A DNA stretch of 16,825 nucleotides, taken from assembly GCA_005786775.1 (NCBI GenBank), contig SYDD01000330.1:1-16825 (forward strand), written 5' to 3'. The position numbers and the translations under genes were made by a program. Positions 1-6,455 of this stretch are shown here, piece by piece. Under the pieces are notes generated by a model. The model saw nothing but the letters and a program-made list of their open reading frames with translations, searched no databases and had not been told where the DNA came from. How positions within the stretch are numbered: the stretch's first letter is position 1; the number at the start of each line of letters is the position of its first letter. The DNA comes from Opitutaceae bacterium (GTDB taxonomy: Bacteria; Verrucomicrobiota; Verrucomicrobiia; Opitutales; Opitutaceae).

Positions 1-1
1 C

Positions 2-163
2 GCGGAGGGCAACATCGCGGTCAGCAACGGCCGGGCGATCGCCCTTTGCGGCGTGCGGGACCTGGTCGTGGTCGAAACCCCGGATGCGGTGCTCGTTTGC
101 CACCGCGACGCCGTGCAGGACATCAAGAAGATCGTCCAGCAGCTTCCGCCCGGCTTGCAGTAG
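2..163 (+). CDS. manC: Mannose-1-phosphate guanylyltransferase, C-terminal fragment (5' end outside window)
   Basis: The first 53 codons in the window form an open frame ending at the TAG at 161-163; the start lies upstream. The fragment contains VVVETPDAVLVC followed by HRDAVQDIKKIV. This is the typical end of the mannose-1-phosphate guanylyltransferase nucleotidyltransferase domain, just before a short terminal helix. The family makes GDP-mannose from mannose-1-phosphate and GTP in the cytoplasm, feeding polysaccharide and glycan synthesis. The protein stops directly after this segment, so it is the short single-domain form without a fused phosphomannose isomerase. No terminator for this forward gene is visible before the oppositely oriented tRNA. 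The family call rests on a short but characteristic stretch. Confidence 0.8.
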   Translation, partial: AEGNIAVSNGRAIALCGVRDLVVVETPDAVLVCHRDAVQDIKKIVQQLPPGLQ

Positions 164-182
164 TTCAGGCGCGTCAGGCGCG

Positions 183-214
183 AAAAAACCCGCCGCCCCT
201 TGCGGGACGGCGGG
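183..214 (-). terminator. Intrinsic terminator of the tRNA-Phe transcript
   Basis: On the reverse strand, six bases after the tRNA 3' end, an 11-base stem with one mismatch (arms 204-214 and 189-199) encloses a four-base loop at 200-203. Six T residues follow at 188-183. A GC-rich hairpin with a U-tract is a textbook rho-independent terminator. In the forward direction the A-tract precedes the hairpin and no T-tract follows, so it should not terminate the manC transcript efficiently. Confidence 0.8.
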
Positions 215-220
215 TCAAAG

Positions 221-296
<76 letters not shown>

Positions 297-311
297 ACGA
301 GTGAGGGGGGG

Positions 312-340
312 AGCGAAGGCCGCGGGGCGGGGCGCGTCAA
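312..340 (-). promoter_or_regulatory. Possible promoter of the tRNA-Phe gene
   Basis: Between guaB and the tRNA, the reverse strand reads TTGACG (340-335), a 17-base spacer, then TTCGCT (317-312), which ends 15 bases before the mature tRNA. The -35 element matches the sigma-70 consensus at five of six positions. The -10 element is poor, sharing only the first and last T. Spacing and position are right, but the tRNA could instead be cotranscribed with guaB and processed. Confidence 0.3.
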
Positions 341-360
341 CGGGAATTTGCGGCGCCGGC

Positions 361-1950
361 TCAGCCTTGGTGCGTCCGCGTGGAGACCTCGATCACGTCG
401 TGCGGTGCCGCCTCCTTTTGGCCCGCCGGGGAGACGCGGATGAAGCGGGCCTTCTCGCGCAGCGCCGGGAGCGTGCCCGCGCCGAGGTAACCCATCCCGC
501 TCTGTACTCCACCGATCAGGTTGGCCAGTACATCGTCGACGGAACCTGAGACCTCCTTGAGCGCCTCGATCCCCTCGGCGGCGACCTTCCGCGTGGTGTC
601 CGTTTTGTCGTGACCGTAGCGGGCCGCGCTGCCGGCCTTCATCGCGGCGAGCGAACCCATCCCACGGTACTGTTTGTAAACCTTGCCGTTGATCTCGAGG
701 ATCTCGCCCGGCGCCTCTCGGCAGCCCGCGAGAAGGCCGCCGAGGATGACGGCGTCGGAGAGCGTCAGGGCCTTCACGATGTCCCCGCTCTTGGTGATGC
801 CGCCGTCGGCGATCAGGCGAACGCCGTGGGCGCGGGCGGCGGTGCCGGCCACGTGCAGCGCGGTGAGCTGCGGGATACCCACGCCGGCGACCACCCGCGT
901 GGTGCAGATGGAGCCGGGGCCCTGGCCGACCTTGATCGCGTTGGCACCGCAGCGGGCGAGGAACTCCACCCCGGCCGCGCTCGTCACGTTGCCGGCGAGG
1001 ATCGTGAGGTTCGGGAAGGCCGACCGCACCAGCTGCACTACCTCGCCAACTCCGGCGGTGTACCCGTGGGCGGTCGAAACGGCGACGCAGTCCACGTGCT
1101 CCGCGACCAGCGCGCCGACGTGTTCGATGATCCGTTCGCGGTCGAGGGTGCCGTCGGGCTGCCGGATGGGCGAGAGCGCGGCGCCGGCGACGAGGCGGAA
1201 TTCCTGGTCGCGCGCGGGTTTGCGGCGGGATTTCGCCTCGCCGGTGATGCGCTCGACGTCCGAGGCGGTGATGAGTCCGCGGAGGGCGCCCGAGGCGTCC
1301 ACCACCAGCATTTTATTGCTGCCGATATTTTCGGAGAAGAAGCGGTCCGCCGCGCGGATCGGGTCCTGCGCGACGTCGCGCTGGTCCACGGTGCGCAGCT
1401 GGGCCCGCGGTGTCATGACCTCCGCCACTCGCTTCGTGCGATAGCGGTCTTTGACCACGTTGCCCGAAAGGAGGCCGACCAAACGGCCCGCTTCGTCGAC
1501 GACCGGGAAAGTGGAGAAAGTAAAGCGGCGGGCATCGATCATGCCCAGCACGTCGCCAATGAGCTGCCCGGGAGCAACGGTGATGGGGTCCTGGATCAGG
1601 CCGTGGATGTGGCGCTTCACCCGGGCGACCTCCTTCACCTGGTCGCGCGGCGCCATATTGTAGTGGATCAGCCCGAGGCCGCCGTTGAGCGCCATCGCGA
1701 TCGCCATGCGTGACTCGGTCACGGTGTCCATGTCCGATGAAAGCACCGGGATCTGGAGGCGTAGCGTGTCGCTGAGGGCGGTGGCGGTATCGGCGTCCTT
1801 GGGAAGGATATCCGAGAAGAGGGTCGCCAGCGACACATCGTCGAAGGTGAGCGCCATCGGCAGGTTGGCGCGGAAAAACGCGTCGGCCGGGAGGAAATAC
1901 TCACCGTCTGCGGCGGCGGTGGCAGGGGAGGGCGTGGCAACCGAGGACAT
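361..1950 (-). CDS. guaB: Inosine-5'-monophosphate dehydrogenase
   Basis: GuaB oxidises IMP to XMP with NAD+, the committed step of GMP synthesis in the cytoplasm. The 529-residue protein has the family layout: a TIM barrel beginning at MALTFDDVS (32-40), a CBS pair at roughly 115-235 inserted in the barrel, then the rest of the barrel. The catalytic loop GPGSICTTR (344-352) holds Cys349. The phosphate-binding segment is ADGGITKSGD (381-390), the next loop is YRGMGSL (428-434), and the flap keeps the Arg-Tyr pair at 444-445. At the cofactor site the usual Asp of the D-T/S-A/S-H-G motif is Ser292 (STAHG). The open frame continues upstream for about 230 codons, but that part is antisense to menC. 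The ATG at 1950 fits family length and lies in the divergent intergenic region. No strong ribosome binding site is visible. Confidence 0.95.
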   Translation of the reverse strand: MSSVATPSPATAAADGEYFLPADAFFRANLPMALTFDDVSLATLFSDILPKDADTATALSDTLRLQIPVLSSDMDTVTESRMAIAMALNGGLGLIHYNMAPRDQVKEVARVKRHIHGLIQDPITVAPGQLIGDVLGMIDARRFTFSTFPVVDEAGRLVGLLSGNVVKDRYRTKRVAEVMTPRAQLRTVDQRDVAQDPIRAADRFFSENIGSNKMLVVDASGALRGLITASDVERITGEAKSRRKPARDQEFRLVAGAALSPIRQPDGTLDRERIIEHVGALVAEHVDCVAVSTAHGYTAGVGEVVQLVRSAFPNLTILAGNVTSAAGVEFLARCGANAIKVGQGPGSICTTRVVAGVGIPQLTALHVAGTAARAHGVRLIADGGITKSGDIVKALTLSDAVILGGLLAGCREAPGEILEINGKVYKQYRGMGSLAAMKAGSAARYGHDKTDTTRKVAAEGIEALKEVSGSVDDVLANLIGGVQSGMGYLGAGTLPALREKARFIRVSPAGQKEAAPHDVIEVSTRTHQG

Positions 1951-2000
1951 AAGGTTGCCGGGAACGGAGTAGGGCGGCGGGGGGCGAGGGCAAACGGAAA

Positions 2001-2035
2001 GTGCGGCCTGCGGGATTGCTTTCCGCGTGCCGCAC
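2001..2035. promoter_or_regulatory. Long dyad in the guaB/menC divergent intergenic region
   Basis: Perfect 7-base arms GTGCGGC (2001-2007) and GCCGCAC (2029-2035) flank a second inner pairing. There, GCGGGA (2010-2015) can pair with TTCCGC (2021-2026) if one G-T pair is allowed, leaving a five-base loop. The element lies 14 bases before the menC ATG and 50 bases upstream of the guaB start. It could be a menC leader hairpin or an operator shared by both divergent genes. No ligand or regulator can be named from the sequence. Confidence 0.4.
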
Positions 2036-2049
2036 GGCTCGTTGGGGGC

Positions 2050-3084
2050 ATGTCCACCGCGCGCCTGCGCCTGCAGCACCGCCGCTACCGGCTCCCCTTC
2101 CGCGGGCCGGTACGCACGGCACACGGCGTCTGGACGCACCGCGAGGGCGTGCTGCTGCGCGTCGAGGACGCCGCCGGCCGCGTCGGTTGGGGCGAATGCG
2201 CGCCGCTGCCCGGCTGGACCCACGAGACAGTGGATGCGGCGGAGGCGGCACTCAGGGAAGCGGGGGAGTGGGTGGAGGAGGCCGCCCTGGGTCGCCTGCC
2301 GGCGGGGCTGGCGTGCCTGCGCGGGGCCGTGGCCGCAGCGCGGGCGCCGTGCGTGCTTCCGCCCGAGCCTTCGGCCCTGGGGGTCGCCGCGCTGCTCCCG
2401 GCGGGTGGGGAGGCACCCGCGCGAATGTCGGGTTTCGCCGAGGCCGGCTTCAGGGTCTTCAAGTGGAAGGTCGGCGTCGGCGATCCCGCGGATGAACTCG
2501 GTCTGCTCGACGAGCTTTGCGGCCGCCTGCCGCCTGGGGGCCGGCTGCGGCTGGACGCCAACGGCGCGTGGGAGCGCCGGGTCGCCGAGCGCTGGCTGGA
2601 GCGTTGCGCCGGGCTCCCGGTGGAGTTTGTCGAGCAACCGGTGGCTGCGCCGCCCGGGGCCAGCCAGCGGGAGCGGGCTCGTGCGGACGACCTGTTGCGA
2701 GGCCTCGGCGGCGCCTTCCCGACGCCGCTCGCGTTAGACGAGTCCTTGGCCGGCGACGGGGATGTCGCGCGCTGGCTGGCGGAGGGATGGTCTGGATTCT
2801 TTGTGCTCAAGCTAAGCCTGCACGCCACGCCAGAGGAGACCCTCGCGGCGCTCTCCCGGGCCGGGGCTAACGTGGTCTTCTCCTCGGCGCTGGAGACGCG
2901 GGTGGGTGCGGCGCACGCGTTGCGGCGGGCCTGGGCGTGGCCGGGCGAACGGCACGCGCTTGGCTTCGGCGTGTGGCCGCTCTTCGCGGCGCGCGCGCTG
3001 GACGGACCGGCGTCGGCGCCGTTCCTGCGGCGTGAGGACGTCGCGGCTCTTGACCTGAAGGAAGCATGGAACGCGCTCGCCTAA
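2050..3084 (+). CDS. menC: o-Succinylbenzoate synthase (enolase superfamily)
   Basis: MenC dehydrates SHCHC to o-succinylbenzoate in menaquinone synthesis. The 344-residue protein shows the enolase-superfamily arrangement: a capping domain with GWGECAPLPG (46-55), then a barrel with catalytic residues in order. These are Lys138 and Lys140 (FKWK), metal ligands Asp169 (RLDANG), Glu195 (FVEQP) and Asp230 (ALDES), and Lys254 (VLKLSL). SSALET (278-283) near the C-terminus is also typical of the family. The reverse-oriented guaB starts 99 bases away. The downstream menE start lies inside this gene (19-base overlap), so the two are almost certainly translationally coupled. The immediately adjacent menE separates MenC from related N-succinylamino acid racemases or dipeptide epimerases. 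The start ATG is preceded only by a G-rich stretch. Confidence 0.93.
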   Translation: MSTARLRLQHRRYRLPFRGPVRTAHGVWTHREGVLLRVEDAAGRVGWGECAPLPGWTHETVDAAEAALREAGEWVEEAALGRLPAGLACLRGAVAAARAPCVLPPEPSALGVAALLPAGGEAPARMSGFAEAGFRVFKWKVGVGDPADELGLLDELCGRLPPGGRLRLDANGAWERRVAERWLERCAGLPVEFVEQPVAAPPGASQRERARADDLLRGLGGAFPTPLALDESLAGDGDVARWLAEGWSGFFVLKLSLHATPEETLAALSRAGANVVFSSALETRVGAAHALRRAWAWPGERHALGFGVWPLFAARALDGPASAPFLRREDVAALDLKEAWNALA

Positions 3085-4217
3085 AAGCCCTGGTGGAGTC
3101 GACCGGCTGCGCGCGCGCGGTCGGTCGAATGCTCTTTGTGCTGGATCCGGGTTGGGGTCCGCAGGCACGGCAGGAAGCGGAGGCGCTGCTTACCTTGCCC
3201 GACGGGCGTCCGCCGGACGAGGAGCGCGGTTGGCTGGCTCTCCCGACGGGCGGGTCGGGCGGAGGCGTCAAGTGGGTGCGACACGATGAAGCGACGCTCG
3301 CCGCGGCGGTGGCCGGGATGCGGGCGCACTTCGGGCTCGGGGCCATCCACGCGATCGACGTGCTGCCGGCTCACCACGTGAGCGGGCTGATGGCGCGGGT
3401 GCGCGCGGAAGTCTCTGGGGGGACGCATCTGTCGTGGGCGTGGAAACGTCTTGAGGCTGGGGATTGCCCAGGCTTGCCCGAGCATCCGGACGGGTGGGTG
3501 CTCTCGCTTGTCCCGACGCAATTGCAGCGCCTGCTACGGCAGCCTGCGGCGATGGCGTGGCTGCGTGGCCTTCGAGTGGTCTTCCTGGGTGGGGGGCCCG
3601 CGTGGCCAGACCTGTTGCGGCGCGCGCGGGAGGAAGGGTTACGTCTTGCCCCGAGTTATGGGATGACGGAGACCGCGGCGATGGTAGCCGCGGTGCGGCC
3701 GGAGGAGTTTCTCGCGGGGCGGGAGGAGCTACGTCCGCTGCCCCATGCGGAATTGGCGGTCGACGGCGAGGGGCGCCTAGGCGTCGCCGGCGCCTCGGTC
3801 TGCCGCGGACTTTGGCCGGACTGGCGCGATACGGGCCGCTGGACCACCGGCGATCGCGCCGAGGCCCGCCCGCACGGTTGGGTCATTTTGGGCCGTATGG
3901 ACCAGGTTATCATCACTGGGGGACGGAAGGTGGACGCGGCCCGCGTGGAGGCGGCTTTGCGCGGAGGGGGGGGCTGGGAAGAAGTGGTGGTGCTCGGCCT
4001 GCCTGATGCGGAGTGGGGCGAGACGGTGGTCGCATTTCATCCCGCGGGCGCGCCCCGTGCCGATCTGAAGGCGACCATCGCGGGGCTGGCCGCGTGGGAG
4101 CGTCCGCGGCGTTGGGTGGCCGTCGAGACCTGGCCGCGCAACGCGGCGGGCAAGGTGGACCGCGCCGCGCTTCGCCGGCTCGGGGCAACGCTTGCGGCGC
4201 GGCCTGCCGGGCACTAG
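3066..4217 (+). CDS. menE: o-Succinylbenzoate-CoA ligase, short form
   Basis: MenE activates o-succinylbenzoate with ATP and CoA, the step after MenC. The protein belongs to the adenylate-forming ANL superfamily. It has the P-loop LPTGGSGGGVKW (59-70), YGMTET (198-203), TGD (261-263), the hinge GRMDQVIITGGRKVD (276-290) and the C-terminal catalytic Lys363 in PRNAAGKVDR (357-366). At 383 residues it is shorter than the roughly 450-500 typical of Proteobacteria and Firmicutes. The shortfall is at the N-terminus, where only about 58 residues precede the P-loop. The ATG at 3066 lies within menC and has an AAGGA ribosome binding site just upstream (3058-3062). All core motifs remain, so I read it as a compact functional enzyme, not a fragment. 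Confidence 0.9.
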   Translation: MERARLKALVESTGCARAVGRMLFVLDPGWGPQARQEAEALLTLPDGRPPDEERGWLALPTGGSGGGVKWVRHDEATLAAAVAGMRAHFGLGAIHAIDVLPAHHVSGLMARVRAEVSGGTHLSWAWKRLEAGDCPGLPEHPDGWVLSLVPTQLQRLLRQPAAMAWLRGLRVVFLGGGPAWPDLLRRAREEGLRLAPSYGMTETAAMVAAVRPEEFLAGREELRPLPHAELAVDGEGRLGVAGASVCRGLWPDWRDTGRWTTGDRAEARPHGWVILGRMDQVIITGGRKVDAARVEAALRGGGGWEEVVVLGLPDAEWGETVVAFHPAGAPRADLKATIAGLAAWERPRRWVAVETWPRNAAGKVDRAALRRLGATLAARPAGH

Positions 4218-4230
4218 CTGCAGAGAGCTG

Positions 4231-5979
4231 ATGACCAAGAACGAGATCGCCGACATCCTGCTCGAGATTGCCACCTTGCTTGAGCTGCAGGGCGAAAATC
4301 CCTTCAAGGTGCGCGCTTACCAGTCGGGCGCCCGGGTGCTCGAGGGTATGGAGGAGGCCGATCTCGCCCGCCTGGTCGCCGCCGGGGAGTTGCGGAGCGT
4401 GAAGGGCATCGGCGAGGCGTTGGCGGAGAAGATCTCGACGTTGCACACGACGGGGCGGTTGCCGTTCGTCGAGAAGCTGCGCGCGGCCGTGGGCCTAGGG
4501 CTCGTCGAACTGCTGGAGGTCCCGGGCCTAGGGCCAAAAAAAATCCGGGCCCTGCACGACAAGCTCGGTGTAAATTCGGTCGCTGCCCTCGCTGCCGCGT
4601 GCGAGGCGGGCAAGGTCGCCGAGCTGGAGGGTTTCGGTGCGAAGACGCAGGAGAAGCTGCTCGCAGGCGTGCGTAATCGGGAGGCCTACGGCCGGCGGCA
4701 TCTTTGGTGGGACGCCGCAGAGCTGGCGGGCGCGATCCTCGCGGGGCTGCGCGCGCTGTCGGCGGTGCGCCGCGCGGAGGCGGCGGGCAGCCTTCGCCGG
4801 GGTCTTGAGACGGTGGGTGACTTGGACTTCATTGTGGCGGCGGAGGACCCTGCGCCCGTCGTGGCGTGGTTTGTCGCCCAGCCAGGCGTTCGCGAGGTGA
4901 CCGCCCACGGCGAAACCAAGGCGAGCGTTCGCTTCGAGAGCGGACTGCAGGCGGACCTTAGGCTGGTGCCAGCCGAGCAGTTCGCTTTCACCCTGCATCA
5001 CTTCACGGGCTCCAAGGAGCACAATGTACAACTTCGACAGCGGGCCCTCGCCCGCGGCTGGAGCCTAAGCGAATGGGGCCTCACCGCGGTCGGAGGCTCG
5101 GATACTCCCCCGCCCGTGGTGGCGGCGGAGGATGACCTCTTCCGCGCGTTGGGACTCGCCTATATCCCGCCCGAATTGCGCGAGGGGAGAGGGGAGATTG
5201 AGGCCGCCGAGCACGGGGAACTGCCGCGCCTCATCACCGCGGGCGACACGCGCGGGGCGTTTCACAACCACACCGTTGCCTCGGACGGCCGCAATACACT
5301 CGGGGAGATGGCGGCGGCGGCCGCTGCGCTTGGGTGGGAATACCTCGGCATCGCCGACCATTCCAAGTCCAGCTTCCAGGCCCGCGGCCTCCACGAGGAC
5401 CGGCTGCTTGCGCAGGTTGAGGAGATCCGCTCGCTCAATACTTCCGGAGGCTGCCCGGTGCGGCTCTTCGCCGGCACGGAGTGTGACATCCTGCCCGACG
5501 GGAGCCTTGACTTCGCCGACGAGATCCTCGCCCGGTTGGACTACGTGGTGGTCTCCGTCCACTCCGCGTTCGGCCAGGACGAGGCGACGATGACCGCGCG
5601 GATCGTCCGGGCCCTCGAGCACCCACGCACCACGATGCTTGGTCACCTCACAGGACGTTTGCTGCTCCGGCGTGAGGGGTACGCCGTCGATGTGGGCCGC
5701 GTGATCGACGCGGCGGTGGCGAACGGGGTAGTGATCGAGCTCAACGCGAACCCATGGCGGCTGGACCTCGATTGGCGGCATTGGCGGCGGGCGTCTGAGC
5801 GGGGACTCCTCTGCGCGATCAATCCGGACGCCCACGACACCGCTGGCCTTGAGCACTTCCGTGCGGGCGTCAACGCGGCGCGCAAGGGCTGGCTGGTGCC
5901 GGAACAGGTGATTACGACTTGGTCCCTCTCCCAAATTGAAGGCTGGTTGGGTCGCCGGCGCGGGCCCGCTCGGGCCTGA
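4231..5979 (+). CDS. polX: DNA polymerase/3'-5' exonuclease PolX
   Basis: Family X repair polymerase with a C-terminal PHP nuclease, expected to act in gap filling and base excision repair. The 582 residues match the family length. An N-terminal helix-hairpin-helix domain carries SVKGIGEALAEKI (56-68) and EVPGLGPKKI (96-105). The palm has GSLRRGLETVGDLDF (186-200) with Asp197 and Asp199, and the third carboxylate Asp242 in QADLR. The PHP domain has FHNHTVASDG (344-353), ADHS (375-378), Glu417, His444, His472 and NPDAH (531-535), which are the expected metal ligands. The frame could start earlier at 4192, but that would overlap menE. MTKNEIADIL at 4231 is the family N-terminus and lies 13 bases after menE, so cotranscription with menCE is likely. 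A functional link with menaquinone synthesis is not implied. Confidence 0.95.
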   Translation: MTKNEIADILLEIATLLELQGENPFKVRAYQSGARVLEGMEEADLARLVAAGELRSVKGIGEALAEKISTLHTTGRLPFVEKLRAAVGLGLVELLEVPGLGPKKIRALHDKLGVNSVAALAAACEAGKVAELEGFGAKTQEKLLAGVRNREAYGRRHLWWDAAELAGAILAGLRALSAVRRAEAAGSLRRGLETVGDLDFIVAAEDPAPVVAWFVAQPGVREVTAHGETKASVRFESGLQADLRLVPAEQFAFTLHHFTGSKEHNVQLRQRALARGWSLSEWGLTAVGGSDTPPPVVAAEDDLFRALGLAYIPPELREGRGEIEAAEHGELPRLITAGDTRGAFHNHTVASDGRNTLGEMAAAAAALGWEYLGIADHSKSSFQARGLHEDRLLAQVEEIRSLNTSGGCPVRLFAGTECDILPDGSLDFADEILARLDYVVVSVHSAFGQDEATMTARIVRALEHPRTTMLGHLTGRLLLRREGYAVDVGRVIDAAVANGVVIELNANPWRLDLDWRHWRRASERGLLCAINPDAHDTAGLEHFRAGVNAARKGWLVPEQVITTWSLSQIEGWLGRRRGPARA

Positions 5980-6009
5980 CCTGCCGGGGGCGAGCGCGGC
6001 GACTGGCGT

Positions 6010-6031
6010 GCAGCGCGTAAATTTGCGTTGC
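6010..6031. promoter_or_regulatory. AT-centred dyad upstream of the ribbon-helix-helix gene
   Basis: Arms GCAGCGC (6010-6016) and GCGTTGC (6025-6031) pair over seven positions with one G-T wobble, around the AT-rich centre GTAAATTT. The AT core stands out in very GC-rich DNA. The element lies 53 bases before the ATG of the ribbon-helix-helix gene, a place where such regulators often bind their own operator. It could equally be an RNA hairpin at the end of the polX transcript, though no T-tract follows. Assignment as an operator is inference. Confidence 0.35.
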
Positions 6032-6084
6032 GGAGCGCCGGACCGACGTGACACGAAGCGGGTACCCCAATCCCCCGCGTACCG

Positions 6085-6387
6085 ATGGCCTCCCCTAAAT
6101 CCTCCCCCCTCACATTTGAACTCACCGAGGAGATGGAGGCGCGGCTCGAGGCCTGCCGGCGAGGCCACGGTTACGCTTCAGCCAGTGCGGTGGTCCGGGC
6201 TGCGCTCGCCGCGTTTGACTTCGTCGGCTGCCGCCCCGTGCGCGCCAAGCAGCGCCAGCTCTCGGTGCGGATCAGCGCCGACCAACGCGCCCTCCTGCGC
6301 CGCCACGCGCGGCTAAAGCGCGTGAGCGTCGGCGAACTCCTGCGGCTCGCGCTCGCTGCGATGCCGGTGAAACCCGGCCGTCGTTAG
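6085..6387 (+). CDS. Small protein with two tandem ribbon-helix-helix units
   Basis: A 100-residue protein, probably DNA-binding. Residues 9-44 read as one ribbon-helix-helix: a short strand LTFEL, helix A from EEMEARLEACRRG, then YASASAVVRAALAAF, close to the G-x-SASEVVR signature of ParD/CopG-type proteins. Residues 58-93 repeat the pattern: strand QLSVRIS, helix DQRALLRRHA, turn RVSVGE and helix LLRLALAAM. Ribbon-helix-helix proteins normally carry one unit and dimerise, so this chain may form a pseudo-dimer on its own. No ParE or RelE toxin is adjacent, so it is more likely a transcription regulator than an antitoxin. The ATG at 6085 follows a 105-base gap after polX and has no clear ribosome binding site. 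Domain calls are from pattern only. Confidence 0.7.
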   Translation: MASPKSSPLTFELTEEMEARLEACRRGHGYASASAVVRAALAAFDFVGCRPVRAKQRQLSVRISADQRALLRRHARLKRVSVGELLRLALAAMPVKPGRR

Positions 6388-6400
6388 TCCCGGGCGGTCG

Positions 6401-6440
6401 GGCCCGCGCCGCGCTTGCCATGGCGCGGGCCGGGCCCTTT
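6401..6440 (+). terminator. GC-rich hairpin after the ribbon-helix-helix gene
   Basis: Perfect 10-base arms GGCCCGCGCC (6401-6410) and GGCGCGGGCC (6422-6431) enclose an 11-base loop. A short T-run (6438-6440) follows six bases later. The hairpin starts 14 bases after the stop of the ribbon-helix-helix gene and ends 24 bases before the aminotransferase ATG. Stem strength fits a terminator that separates the polX-side unit from the next one, but the T-tract is poor. It could instead be a leader structure of the downstream run. Confidence 0.45.
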
Positions 6441-6455
6441 CGTCGCGCGTAGTCG

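Noticed and set aside
610..1713. Long forward open frame opposite guaB
   Set aside because: Low-complexity, charged translation without recognisable domains; a shadow caused by high GC content at third positions.
1951..2637. N-terminal extension of the guaB reading frame (758 codons in total)
   Set aside because: It is antisense to menC, shows no IMPDH-like sequence, and the remaining 529 residues match the complete family length.
5065..6168. Long reverse open frame opposite polX
   Set aside because: It covers the PHP domain of polX in antisense and has no recognisable motif; polX is certain on the forward strand.
6085..6387. Antitoxin of a ParDE-type toxin-antitoxin pair
   Set aside because: The first half is ParD-like, but no ParE/RelE-like frame lies on either side; the next gene is an aminotransferase after a hairpin.
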